Positions 41,177 to 48,810 of a DNA stretch of 48,810 nucleotides are shown here, one piece after another. The position numbers and the translations under genes are program-made. Each line of letters starts with the position of its first letter. Positions within the stretch are counted from its first letter, which is position 1. Where the stretch lies: the NCBI RefSeq assembly GCF_900142265.1, contig NZ_FRAH01000020.1, positions 1 to 48,810 of the forward strand. Reading direction: 5' to 3'. Below the pieces are notes generated by a model. It did no database searches. It had not been told where the DNA came from and was given only the letters and a program-made list of their open reading frames with translations. Origin of the DNA: Anaerotignum lactatifermentans DSM 14214 (GTDB lineage Bacteria; Bacillota; Clostridia; Lachnospirales; Anaerotignaceae).

Positions 41177-42127
41177 TTACAGCATTTTTTCGATTTCTGC
41201 CAGCACCATTTCTTTGGCTTTGTCAATGGGTGCCGCAATGGTACAGCCTGCCGCCTTCACATGACCGCCGCCGCCGAATTTCTGTGCCAATGCGCAGACA
41301 TCTCTGCCATCAGCGCCACGGAAGCTTGCTTTGACTTCTGTTTCTGTCTTTTCGTAAAGGAAACATGCCACTTCTGCTCCCTGCACGCCTTTGAGGTAAT
41401 TAATGATGGCGTCCAGTTCCTTATTGGTGCCGTTGCAGGCAGCAATTTCCGCAGAAGTGATGGTAGCACATACCACTTTGCCGTCAAAATACAGTTTTGC
41501 GTTTTCCAGAGCCTGTCCCATAATTTTCATTTCGGAAAAACTGCGGCTGTCGAAAAAGCGGTTGTAAATATCTGTAAAAGGAATCCCTGTTTCCATCAAA
41601 GCCCCTGCCACACGCATGGTATTAGGAGATGTGGAAGAATGACGGAAGCCACCAGTATCATAAATAAGACCAGCATAAAGTCCTGCCGCCATGTCTTGAT
41701 CTACAGGGTAATTTCCTTCCAGAAAACCATATACGATTTCAGATGTGGAGGACGCTTCCCCTTCCACATAATTGTACTGCCCGTAATAGGTATTGCTGCT
41801 GTGATGGTCAATGTTGATGGTCACATCTGCCTGACGAAACCAATCCCCTGCAGCCCCCAGACGACCTTCGTCGCCGCAATCCAGCGCCAGAAACAGGTCC
41901 GCTTTCGCTGCCGCTTCTTTCGCCAGATGCTTGCCGGGAATCACGTCATACTTGGGCGCATAATGCTCCAGCAGTACGGTCACATCTTTACCGGCTTTTT
42001 CCAGTGCCAGCCCGAAAGCAAGGCAAGCCCCGATGGCGTCGCCGTCGGGATTGGTATGCCCTGCAATCTGAATGGTCTTTGCCTGTGCAATTTTTTCCAG
42101 AATTTCCTGTTTTGTATTATTCTGCAT
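41177..42127 (-). CDS. nrnA: DHH/DHHA1 oligoribonuclease / pAp phosphatase
   Basis: 316-residue DHH phosphoesterase of the NrnA type, degrading nano-RNA and dephosphorylating pAp. Mn-binding motifs: GHTNPDGDAIG, DCGDEGRLG and NIDHHSSN (the DHH), then DHHA1 GGGGHVKAAGC. It overlaps rbfA by 11 bases and has only a weak ribosome site, so translation likely depends on rbfA. Usual place between rbfA and truB. Confidence 0.95.
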   Translation of the reverse strand: MQNNTKQEILEKIAQAKTIQIAGHTNPDGDAIGACLAFGLALEKAGKDVTVLLEHYAPKYDVIPGKHLAKEAAAKADLFLALDCGDEGRLGAAGDWFRQADVTINIDHHSSNTYYGQYNYVEGEASSTSEIVYGFLEGNYPVDQDMAAGLYAGLIYDTGGFRHSSTSPNTMRVAGALMETGIPFTDIYNRFFDSRSFSEMKIMGQALENAKLYFDGKVVCATITSAEIAACNGTNKELDAIINYLKGVQGAEVACFLYEKTETEVKASFRGADGRDVCALAQKFGGGGHVKAAGCTIAAPIDKAKEMVLAEIEKML

Positions 42128-42500
42128 CTTTCTGCACTTCTCTTTCCTCACGGTCTTTGGCAATCTGCGCCATAAGCTGTTCCATACGAACGGCATATTC
42201 CGCAGATTCGTCCAGTTTGAAAATCAGTTCCGGTGTCAGACGCAGATTCACACGTTCTGCCACCAGATGGCGGATGAAACCGGAAGCGTTTTTCAAGCCT
42301 TTCATGACGCTTGCTTTCTGGTTTTCATCCCCCAGCACAGATACATATACTTTGCAGTATTTCAAATCCTGAGTGGTATCCACACGCACAACGCTGGTCA
42401 TAGCGCCGATGCGAGGGTCTTTCAATTCTCCCCATACAATCTGAGAGATTTCCTTGAAAACTTCGTCATTGATACGGGAAATTCTTGTATTGTTCTTCAT
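42117..42500 (-). CDS. rbfA: 30S ribosome-binding factor RbfA
   Basis: 127-residue KH-like cold-shock factor for 16S 5' end maturation. RISRINDEVFKEISQIVWGE, MTSVVRVDTTQDLKYCKVYVSV and RLTPELIFKLDESAEY are typical. Acidic-basic tail. AGGTGAG precedes the ATG, 15 bases after infB. Confidence 0.96.
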   Translation of the reverse strand: MKNNTRISRINDEVFKEISQIVWGELKDPRIGAMTSVVRVDTTQDLKYCKVYVSVLGDENQKASVMKGLKNASGFIRHLVAERVNLRLTPELIFKLDESAEYAVRMEQLMAQIAKDREEREVQKDAE

Positions 42501-42515
42501 ATATTTCTCACCTGC

Positions 42516-44789
42516 TTATCTAGGTACTTCTACCATGGTATAGGCTTCGATCCAGTCGCCTTCTTTCACGTCGTTGAACTTCTTGAATACCAGACCGCAT
42601 TCATAGCCCGCAGCAACTTCTTTTACGTCGTCTTTGAAACGTTTCAAGCTTTCCAGATCGCCTTCGTAAACAACAATGCCGTCACGGATGATACGAACCT
42701 GGCAGTTTCTTACGAACTTACCATCTTTTACATAGCTGCCGGCAATAGTACCAACACCGGAAGCTTTGAACAGCTGACGTACTTCCGCATGACCCAGTAC
42801 CTGTTCTTCAAATACGGGGTCCAGCAGACCTTTCATAGCAGCTGTGATGTCTTCGATAGCGTTGTAGATGACACGGTACAGACGAACATCAACTTTTTCT
42901 TCATCTGCAAATGCTTTTGCAGCGGGTTCGGGACGTACGTTGAAGCCGATGATGATAGCGTTGGATGCGGAAGCCAGCATAACGTCGCTTTCTGTGATAG
43001 CACCAACACCGCCGTGGATGATACGTACACGTACTTCTTCGTTAGACAGTCTTTCCAGACTCTGACGAACGGCTTCTACGGAACCCTGTACGTCTGCTTT
43101 TACTACGATGTTCAGTTCTTTCATGTTACCGCTCTGAATCTGAGAGAACAGGTCGTCCAGAGATACTTTCTGGGGTGTTTCTTTGATCATGTTTTCTCTG
43201 TTCTTCGCGATGATGCTTTCAGCAACCTGTCTTGCCTGTTTATCATTTTCTGCTACATAGAAGCTGTCGCCAGCGGAAGGTACTTCAGACAGACCCAGGA
43301 TTTCTACAGGAGTAGAAGGACCTGCTTTTTTCACACGTCTGCCCTTATCGTCGGTCATAGCACGAATCTTACCATAAGCCGCACCTGCAACGATGGGGTC
43401 ACCTACCTGCAAAGTACCGTTCTGTACCAGTACAGTCGCAACGGGACCTCTGCCTTTGTCCAGCTGTGCTTCTACGATAGCGCCTCTTGCATGTTTGTTG
43501 GGGTTTGCTTTCAATTCTTTCATTTCTGCTACCAGAATGATCATTTCCAGCAGAGAATCCAGACCTTCTTTTGTCACTGCGGAAACAGGTACACAGATAG
43601 TCTGACCACCCCAGTCTTCCGCTACCAGACCATATTCTACCAATTCCTGTTTTACGCGGTCAGGGTTTGCGGAGGGTTTATCCATTTTGTTAATGGCAAC
43701 GATGATTTCAACGCCTGCTGCTTTGGCATGGTTGATGGCTTCTACGGTCTGAGGCATAACACCGTCGTCAGCCGCTACAACCAGAATAGCAATATCTGTA
43801 ATCTGCGCACCACGCATACGCATTGCTGTGAAAGCTTCGTGACCGGGTGTATCCAGGAATGTAATGGGTTTGCCGTCGATCTGTACTGTATAAGCACCAA
43901 TGTGCTGTGTGATACCGCCGGCTTCGCCTTTAGTTACGTTACTGTGACGAATGGCATCCAGCAGGGATGTTTTACCGTGGTCAACGTGACCCATAACAAC
44001 AACAACGGGAGGCCTTTCTTTCAGATCTTTTTCGTCGTCTTCTTCCTCTGCGAAAACAGTTTCCAGAATGTCTTTTTCTTCTTCCTGTTCCAGAATAACG
44101 TTGTAATCTTCTGCAATGGCAGCAGCTGTATCAAAGTCCAGTGTTGCGTTGATGTTCAGCATCTGACCTTTTTTCATCAGTGCCATTACCAGATCGGAAC
44201 CTTTTTTGCCCAGCACTTCTGCCAGTTCTTTCACGCTGATGGAAGCAGGAATGGATTTGATTACAGGTTCTGCTGCTTTTTCAGCTGCTTCCAGCGCTTC
44301 CAGTTCTGCCAGGAGCGCCGCTTCTTCTTCCATTTCACGTCTTCTGCGTTCCAAGGGATTTTCTCTGGGTTTCTGGTCTTTTTTGCCTTTGCCCTTTTTA
44401 TCTTTTTTGCCCTGATTCTGATTGTTCTGGGCGTTGTTGTTCTGGTTTTTATTCTGGTTGTTGTTTTTGTTCTGATTGTTATTATTCTGCGGGTTCTTGC
44501 CGTCCTGCGCTTTTTTGTTTTCGCCCTTGTTTCTGTTATCCTGTTTGGGAGCATCTTTCTGCTGATTTCCCTTATGCTGCTCTTTCACTTCCTGCTTGGG
44601 AGCTTCTTTTTTGGGTTCTTCCGCTTTCTGTGCAGGCTGATACAGCTTTCTGATCTTGTCCGCGTCGCTTTCCTCGATCATGCTCATATGGCTGTTTGCT
44701 TCCATACCTACACTCTTCATTTTTTCCATCAGTTCTTTATTGGCTACGCCCAACTGCTTTGCCAGTTCATAAATTCGCATTTTTGACAT
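42516..44789 (-). CDS. infB: Translation initiation factor IF-2
   Basis: 757-residue GTPase that brings fMet-tRNA to the 30S subunit. An IF2_N helix bundle (1-50, [20 protein letters not shown]), then a charged linker with a very Asn/Gln/Lys-rich stretch (~100-127), a second IF2_N (~178-230), G domain with G1 GHVDHGKT (267-274), and C-terminal domains II-IV (ending [11 protein letters not shown]). The ATG at 44789 follows GAGGTG; an earlier ATG at 44798 is too close. One longer and one shorter isoform, as in E. coli, are not evident. Confidence 0.97.
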   Translation of the reverse strand: MSKMRIYELAKQLGVANKELMEKMKSVGMEANSHMSMIEESDADKIRKLYQPAQKAEEPKKEAPKQEVKEQHKGNQQKDAPKQDNRNKGENKKAQDGKNPQNNNNQNKNNNQNKNQNNNAQNNQNQGKKDKKGKGKKDQKPRENPLERRRREMEEEAALLAELEALEAAEKAAEPVIKSIPASISVKELAEVLGKKGSDLVMALMKKGQMLNINATLDFDTAAAIAEDYNVILEQEEEKDILETVFAEEEDDEKDLKERPPVVVVMGHVDHGKTSLLDAIRHSNVTKGEAGGITQHIGAYTVQIDGKPITFLDTPGHEAFTAMRMRGAQITDIAILVVAADDGVMPQTVEAINHAKAAGVEIIVAINKMDKPSANPDRVKQELVEYGLVAEDWGGQTICVPVSAVTKEGLDSLLEMIILVAEMKELKANPNKHARGAIVEAQLDKGRGPVATVLVQNGTLQVGDPIVAGAAYGKIRAMTDDKGRRVKKAGPSTPVEILGLSEVPSAGDSFYVAENDKQARQVAESIIAKNRENMIKETPQKVSLDDLFSQIQSGNMKELNIVVKADVQGSVEAVRQSLERLSNEEVRVRIIHGGVGAITESDVMLASASNAIIIGFNVRPEPAAKAFADEEKVDVRLYRVIYNAIEDITAAMKGLLDPVFEEQVLGHAEVRQLFKASGVGTIAGSYVKDGKFVRNCQVRIIRDGIVVYEGDLESLKRFKDDVKEVAAGYECGLVFKKFNDVKEGDWIEAYTMVEVPR

Positions 44790-44830
44790 TCGCCGCACCT
44801 CTTCTTTCTCTTACATCTATTCCAAATCCT

Positions 44831-45145
44831 TTACTCTGCGTTTTCTGCTGTCTGTGCAAGCTGCTGCAGTTTTGCCGCAAATCCCGCTTCTGTCACAACC
44901 AGTACCGCGCGGATTTCCTCGCCGACAGCTCTGCCTAAATCTGCCTTTGTTCCCAGTTCCAAAATCGGAACTTCATAAAACGATGCAGAGTTATGAAATT
45001 TTTTCTTTGTATTTGCCGACGCATCTCCTGCCACAATGACAAGACATGCCTTTTTGCCGCGTATCGCTTCCTCTGCTGCCACTTCGCCGCCTGCCACTTT
45101 ATTGGCCCGCTTGCAAAGCCCCAGCAGGGAATAAAACTTACGCAT
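44831..45145 (-). CDS. ylxQ: L7Ae/L30e/S12e-family ribosomal protein YlxQ
   Basis: 104-residue K-turn RNA-binding protein. YSLLGLCKRANKVAGGEVAAEE, the loop VIVAGDASANTKKKF, and PILELGTKADLGRAVG fit the YlxQ (L7Ae-like) family in the nusA operon. The ATG at 45145 overlaps the rnpM stop by 8 bases; the open extension to 45328 is in rnpM and rejected. Role in translation or RNA decay not settled. Confidence 0.9.
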   Translation of the reverse strand: MRKFYSLLGLCKRANKVAGGEVAAEEAIRGKKACLVIVAGDASANTKKKFHNSASFYEVPILELGTKADLGRAVGEEIRAVLVVTEAGFAAKLQQLAQTAENAE

Positions 45146-45419
45146 GATTTTCTTCTCCTTCCAGCTGTGCCAGCAGGGCTTCATATACATCCTTGGGCAC
45201 AGGTGCTTTGAAGGAGCGTTCCAGACCTTTGGACTTCTGCGCCTTTGCCAGACATTCCGTATTGGGGCAAATATATGCGCCCCGTCCCGGTTTCTTGCCT
45301 GTACGGTCCAGAGAAAATTCGCCTGCATCGTTGCGCACGATGCGGATCAATTCCCGTTTGTCCTTCATTTCCTGACAGCCGGTACATTTTCTGAGGGGGA
45401 CTTTCCGTTGTTTCATCAT
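45138..45419 (-). CDS. rnpM: RNase P modulator RnpM (YlxR)
   Basis: 93-residue basic DUF448 protein. RKVPLRKCTGCQEMKDKRELIRIV and GRGAYICPNTECLAKA with four conserved Cys (CxxC pairs) are the YlxR signature. Homologues bind and modulate RNase P RNA (family knowledge). ATG 45419, AGGAGG 7 bases before. Between nusA and ylxQ, the standard order. Confidence 0.95.
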   Translation of the reverse strand: MMKQRKVPLRKCTGCQEMKDKRELIRIVRNDAGEFSLDRTGKKPGRGAYICPNTECLAKAQKSKGLERSFKAPVPKDVYEALLAQLEGEENHA

Positions 45420-45438
45420 GATGCCGCCTCCTCTATGT

Positions 45439-46617
45439 TTACGCTTCTTCCTGTGTTTCTTCTACAGCAGTTTCTTCTGCTGCTGTTTCCACAGCTTCTG
45501 CGGATTCTTCCATGATTTCTGTCATTTCTTCTGCTGCATCTTCTGTTTCTTCTACAGGATCTTCAGCCAGGAAGTTTGTTTCTCTTGCCTGTGTTTCGCT
45601 CTTGATGTCGATTCTCCAGCCTGTCAGTTTTGCAGACAGTCTTGCGTTCTGACCTTCTTTACCGATGGCCAGAGACAGCTGATGGTCAGGCACAACGATT
45701 TTTGCGCTCTGTTCTGCTTCGTTGATGGCAACTGCCAGAACTTTGGAAGGGCTCAGAGCCGCAGCGATAAATTCCTTAGGATCTTCGCTCCAGTTGATCA
45801 CGTCGATCTTTTCGCCGCCCAGTTCGTTTACGATAACATTTACGCGGTAGCCGTTCTGACCAACACATGCGCCCAGAGCGTCCACATTTTCGTCTTTGGA
45901 GTAAACAGCGATTTTTGTTCTGCTGCCTGCTTCTCTGGCAATGCTCTTGATTTCTACAGTACCGTCATGCACTTCAGGCACTTCCTGTTCAAAGAGACGT
46001 TTTACCAGTTCGGGATGTGTTCTGGAAACATAAATCTGGGGACCCTTTGGTGTCTGTTTTACTTCCAGCACATATACTTTGATGCGGTCCATGAAATTAT
46101 ACTGTTCGCCGGGAATCTGTTCGTTGGCAGCCAGCACCGCATCGATTTTGCCCATCTGTACGATGATGTTTCTTCTTTCTTTTCTCTGTACGATAGCGGT
46201 CACTACTTCACGTTCTTTTGTGATGTACTGATTGTAGAGGATTTCTCTTTCCGCTTCTCTGAATTTCTGTACAACTACCTGTTTTGCTGTCTGGGCAGCC
46301 ACACGACCGAAGTCTCTGGGTGTTACTTCCAGATCTACAGTATCGCCAATCTGATAGCTGGGGTTCAGAATTCTTGCAGCCATCAGGTCGATTTCGTTCT
46401 GTTCGTCCATGACTTCTTCCACAACTTCGCGCTGTGCGTAGCAGGCAACGTTACCTGTTTCTCTGTCGATAACAACTTTGATGTTCTGGTTGGAACCAAA
46501 GTTCTTTTTGCAAGCGGAAACCAGAGATGCTTCAATGGCTTCAAAAATGATCTCCTTGTCGATACCTTTTTCTTTTTCAATCAAATGCAGTGCTTCGATA
46601 AATTCTGCTCTATCCAT
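45439..46617 (-). CDS. nusA: Transcription termination/antitermination factor NusA
   Basis: 392-residue RNA polymerase factor. N-terminal domain (1-~130), S1 domain (~135-200, RKERRNIIVQMGKIDAVLA), KH1 and KH2 (~230-345, VDALGACVGQNGYRVN; LSLAIGKEGQNARLSAKLTG). It lacks the E. coli C-terminal repeats, as in Gram-positives, and ends in a Glu/Thr-rich tail (~350-392). ATG 46617 with GGGAGG upstream. Confidence 0.97.
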   Translation of the reverse strand: MDRAEFIEALHLIEKEKGIDKEIIFEAIEASLVSACKKNFGSNQNIKVVIDRETGNVACYAQREVVEEVMDEQNEIDLMAARILNPSYQIGDTVDLEVTPRDFGRVAAQTAKQVVVQKFREAEREILYNQYITKEREVVTAIVQRKERRNIIVQMGKIDAVLAANEQIPGEQYNFMDRIKVYVLEVKQTPKGPQIYVSRTHPELVKRLFEQEVPEVHDGTVEIKSIAREAGSRTKIAVYSKDENVDALGACVGQNGYRVNVIVNELGGEKIDVINWSEDPKEFIAAALSPSKVLAVAINEAEQSAKIVVPDHQLSLAIGKEGQNARLSAKLTGWRIDIKSETQARETNFLAEDPVEETEDAAEEMTEIMEESAEAVETAAEETAVEETQEEA

Positions 46618-46639
46618 TTTTCCTATTCCTCCCTTATCC

Positions 46640-47104
46640 TCAGAAAATAACAGCCAACCGCACATCAGCGGTATCTTTTTGTACAAATTCGCGAACAGTA
46701 CCATCTTCTTCTTCCAAAGAAATCACGCCGTCGTTCAGTCCCAGCAGTTTGCCCTGGAACTGTTTCTGTCCGTCTACAGCCTTATAGAGCTTTACATCAA
46801 TGATTTCTCCCTGGAATCTGATGAAATCCGCATCCTTCTTCAGGGGACGGTCGATACCGGGAGAGCTTACTTCCAGCACATAAGCCTGTTCGATGGGGTC
46901 TTTTTCATCCAGCTTTGCTTCCAGCGCACGGCTGACAGCTTCGCAGTCGTCAATGGAAACGCCGCCTTCTTTGTCGATATACACACGCAGATACCAGTTC
47001 GCGCCTTCCTTTACAAATTCCAAATCCACCAGTTCCAGACCTCTTTCTTCCACAATGGGTTCCAGAAGAGGCAGTACTTTCTTTTCTGTATTGCTCTTTG
47101 CCAT
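46640..47104 (-). CDS. rimP: Ribosome maturation factor RimP
   Basis: 154-residue 30S assembly factor. EKKVLPLLEPIVEERGLELVDLEF, YLRVYIDKEGGVSIDDCE, and LEVSSPGIDRPLKKDADFIRF are diagnostic. GAGGTG lies 7 bases before ATG 47104; the open extension to 47215 covers the leader and is not used. First gene of the rimP-nusA-rnpM-ylxQ-infB-rbfA-nrnA-truB-ribF operon. Confidence 0.97.
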   Translation of the reverse strand: MAKSNTEKKVLPLLEPIVEERGLELVDLEFVKEGANWYLRVYIDKEGGVSIDDCEAVSRALEAKLDEKDPIEQAYVLEVSSPGIDRPLKKDADFIRFQGEIIDVKLYKAVDGQKQFQGKLLGLNDGVISLEEEDGTVREFVQKDTADVRLAVIF

Positions 47105-47141
47105 TTTTTCACCTCGTATATATTTTTGCCTAAGCAACAAC

Positions 47142-47167
47142 AAAGAGTGGGCTTTCACCCACTCTTT
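47142..47167 (-). promoter_or_regulatory. Hairpin in the rimP-nusA leader
   Basis: aaagagtggg (47142-47151) pairs with cccactcttt (47158-47167). On the minus strand it is followed by GTTGTTGC, not a T run. It lies between the promoter and rimP. nusA operons are often autoregulated at a leader terminator, so this may be such a site. Confidence 0.5.
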
Positions 47168-47197
47168 TCTCTGCCATTTCCGCTTGTTACTGTTGTT

Positions 47198-47226
47198 AGT
47201 ATACCATTTTTTCATACCTTATGCAA
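47198..47226 (-). promoter_or_regulatory. Promoter of the rimP-nusA-infB operon
   Basis: Minus strand TTGCAT (47221-47226), 17-base spacer ending in ATGG, TATACT (47198-47203). Confidence 0.75.
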
Positions 47227-47290
47227 GCATTTTTCCTTTATTTCCCGAAAAATCAAGGAATTTGGCTATGGCAGAAAAAAACATTCTCTA

Positions 47291-47320
47291 TTGTTTCTGG
47301 ACTACTCCCTGTGATATGAT
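47291..47320 (+). promoter_or_regulatory. Promoter of the PLP decarboxylase gene
   Basis: TTGTTT (47291-47296), 18-base spacer, TATGAT (47315-47320), just before AGGAGG and the TTG start at 47347. The leader is about 20 bases. Confidence 0.6.
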
Positions 47321-47346
47321 AGAAGGGCAAAAAGGAGGGTTCATTC

Positions 47347-48540
47347 TTGAAGAGACATGATATTTTCACCATACACGCAGCACCTTTTTACGCTTATCGC
47401 AAACAGGTGATTCTGCGTCAGGCACAAAAACTGAAACAGGTTTTTCCTGATTTTGAAATATTATATTCCATCAAAACCAATCCATTCTTCCCCATTTTGC
47501 AGACCATTTCCGAATTCGGTCTGGGGGCTGATGCCGCTTCTGCCAAAGAGGTATCAGAAAGCCGCCGGGCAGGGATTCCTTCTGAGCGGATTTATTTTTC
47601 CGCTCCCGGCAAAACACGGGATGAATTGGAGGACGTCATTGGACGCTGCCATATCATTGCGGACAGCTTCCACGAACTTGATTTATGCAATCGTCTGGCA
47701 CAGGAAAAACACGCTGTTCTGCCTATCGGTATCCGCATCAATCCAGCATTTTCTATGGAAGGAACTGAGGGGGGACCTTCCCAGTTTGGCATTGATGAGG
47801 AACAGCTTCTTTCTTCCCACGCTTTTGACGATTTTCCTGCCCTGCGTCCTACAGGCATTCACGTACATATCCAGTCACAGATTCTGGATGCAGACCAGCT
47901 GACAGCCTACTATGCTCATGTACTGACATTGGCTCTGCGGCTGGAACACCTTTGGGACACCAAATTTTCTTACATCAATTTCGGCAGTGGCTTAGGCATT
48001 GTTTACGATCCAGATACTCAAAAACCGCTGGATTTAGATGTCCTGCAAAAAAAGGTATCCACCGTCTTTGATGCATTCCGTCCTCGTTTGCAGGCAAAAT
48101 TCCTGCTGGAAAGCGGACGTTTTCTGGTGGGCGAAAGCGGCGTCTATGTAACAGAAATTATGGACATCAAAATCTCCCGTGGCAAAACATATTATATTGT
48201 AAAAAATGGTACCAACGGCTTTTTCCGTCCAGTCATGAAGGAATTAATGACAAAAGACCAGCATACACCAGCACCGGCAGAGCCTTTCTACACCTGTCCG
48301 AACATTTCTCAGGTGACACTGCTGGCTGACCGGGAAGGTACAGAAACCGTAGACATCGTAGGTGGTCTGTGCAGCCGTTATGACCTGCTGGCATCTAATG
48401 TGACACTTCCTCGAGCAGAGGTAGGCGACCGCCTGCTGTTTACAAACGCCGGCAGTTACGGTTATACCCTTTCCCCTTTGCTCTTTGGCTCTCAAACCCC
48501 GCCAGATCAGCTTTGGCTGGAACACGAAATAGACATCTGA
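47347..48540 (+). CDS. Fold-type III PLP decarboxylase (ornithine/DAP/arginine decarboxylase 2 family)
   Basis: 397-residue alanine-racemase-fold enzyme. PLP Lys43 in LYSIKTNPF; glycine-rich phosphate loop GSGLG (213-217); ESGR at 255-258; partner-subunit site C342-x3-D346 in GGLCSRYDLLA; Tyr371 in NAGSYGYTLSPL. In LysA the C/D region reads CESGD, and here CSRYD, so the usual DAP-binding Glu is missing. It is probably a decarboxylase of another basic or carboxylated amino acid. Start is TTG 47347, AGGAGG 8 bases upstream. Divergent from rimP; no terminator is seen before the IS at 48610. Confidence 0.85.
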   Translation: MKRHDIFTIHAAPFYAYRKQVILRQAQKLKQVFPDFEILYSIKTNPFFPILQTISEFGLGADAASAKEVSESRRAGIPSERIYFSAPGKTRDELEDVIGRCHIIADSFHELDLCNRLAQEKHAVLPIGIRINPAFSMEGTEGGPSQFGIDEEQLLSSHAFDDFPALRPTGIHVHIQSQILDADQLTAYYAHVLTLALRLEHLWDTKFSYINFGSGLGIVYDPDTQKPLDLDVLQKKVSTVFDAFRPRLQAKFLLESGRFLVGESGVYVTEIMDIKISRGKTYYIVKNGTNGFFRPVMKELMTKDQHTPAPAEPFYTCPNISQVTLLADREGTETVDIVGGLCSRYDLLASNVTLPRAEVGDRLLFTNAGSYGYTLSPLLFGSQTPPDQLWLEHEIDI

Positions 48541-48609
48541 TTACAGTAAAAGGCATTCCAGATAAAAACAAATCTGACCATTCTCATATAGCCGACATCC
48601 TTGAAACAA

Positions 48610-48810
48610 TGAACTGCACCCCATTTGTTAGACAGTATGATATACTGAATAACAAGTGGGGTGATTTTTATGCCAAAAGGAGTACCAAATAAACGATATA
48701 CACCAGAATTCAAGCAACTGGTGGTAGAAACGATGCGGGAAGAAGGTCTAAGTCTCAGTGAAACCATGAGAAGATTTAATATCAACTGTCTCGGTATTAT
48801 TAAGCGCTGG
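48610..48810 (+). mobile_element. IS3-family (IS150-like) insertion sequence, left end (cut by window edge)
   Basis: A terminal TGAACTGCACCCC followed by ATTTGTTAGAC resembles the IS150-group left inverted repeat. A Shine-Dalgarno and OrfA follow. The right end is beyond the window, so size and target repeat are unknown. It lies 70 bases after the decarboxylase stop. Confidence 0.75.
48670..48810 (+). CDS. IS3-family transposase OrfA, N-terminal part
   Basis: 47 codons to the window edge: MPKGVPNKRYTPEFKQLVVE, then TMREEGLSLSETMRRFNI. This is the HTH_28/InsE-type helix-turn-helix start of IS3 OrfA, which binds the IS ends. GGGGTG lies about 6 bases before the ATG at 48670. OrfB and the programmed frameshift would be beyond the window. 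Confidence 0.85.
   Translation, partial: MPKGVPNKRYTPEFKQLVVETMREEGLSLSETMRRFNINCLGIIKRW

Noticed and set aside
42072-44786. A 904-codon open frame antisense to infB
   Set aside because: It is the mirror of infB codon usage (few TTA/CTA/TCA codons), with Cys/Phe/His-rich product, no ribosome site and no family likeness.
45418-46650. A 410-codon open frame antisense to nusA
   Set aside because: Shadow of nusA for the same reason.

Overview
The window looks like chromosome of an anaerobic low-to-mid GC Clostridia (Lachnospirales type; an Anaerotignum-like genus is possible, but that is a guess). Signs are strong AGGAGG ribosome sites, sigma-A promoters often with an extended -10, a FabK-type fatty acid operon, YmfF/YmfH-type M16 proteins, standard nusA-infB and rpsO-pnp clusters, and two IS fragments. 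Nearly all genes lie on the minus strand. The plus-strand genes are a YkvI-like transporter, an aminotransferase and a Fur regulator (13.9-16.8 kb), a B3/4 protein, a tRNA-Pro, a small anchored protein, a PLP decarboxylase and the right-hand IS.

Layout from left to right. 1-270: 5' part of an IS200/IS605 tnpA with its left end. 0.3-8.7 kb: CorC/HlyC-type transporter, ABC-F ATPase, lgt, an M16 pair (one with and one without the zinc motif), and a stand-alone FMN glutamate-synthase-like oxidoreductase. 8.9-13.6 kb: a LysR regulator, three tandem paralogous secreted proteins (two lipoproteins and one that lost the lipobox Cys), and nth. 13.9-16.8 kb: the divergent transporter, aminotransferase and fur genes. 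16.8-18.1 kb: an isolated phage-type lysis cassette (coiled-coil membrane protein, holin, amidase). 18.2-27.3 kb: the complete type II fatty acid operon, transcribed fabH-acpP-fabK-fabD-fabG-fabF-accB-fabZ-accC-accD-accA. 27.4-28.2 kb: an ECF-like sigma factor and its zinc-finger anti-sigma just upstream of fabH. 28.4-31 kb: tRNA-Pro, a GNAT gene, an unknown gene, a B3/4 gene, and a lipoprotein with a recent internal duplication. 31-34.7 kb: hflX, dapF, a DUF378 protein and an M16 protease. 35-38.3 kb: a small anchored protein, then pnp and rpsO with structured leaders. 38.4-47.2 kb: a DMT transporter, then ribF, truB, nrnA, rbfA, infB, ylxQ, rnpM, nusA and rimP as one long operon read from a promoter at 47.2 kb. 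47.3-48.5 kb: a fold-type III PLP decarboxylase. 48.6 kb to the end: the left end and OrfA start of an IS150-like IS3 element.

Most genes are housekeeping: lipid synthesis, translation initiation and ribosome assembly, RNA decay, lipoprotein maturation, DAP/lysine synthesis and base excision repair. The unusual parts are the lone lysis cassette, the three-paralog lipoprotein array, the long hairpin in the pnp leader, the IS200 hairpin that hides its own ribosome site, and the lipoprotein made of two nearly identical halves. No CRISPR array, rRNA or complete mobile element is present, and no stretch longer than 300 bases lacks a gene.
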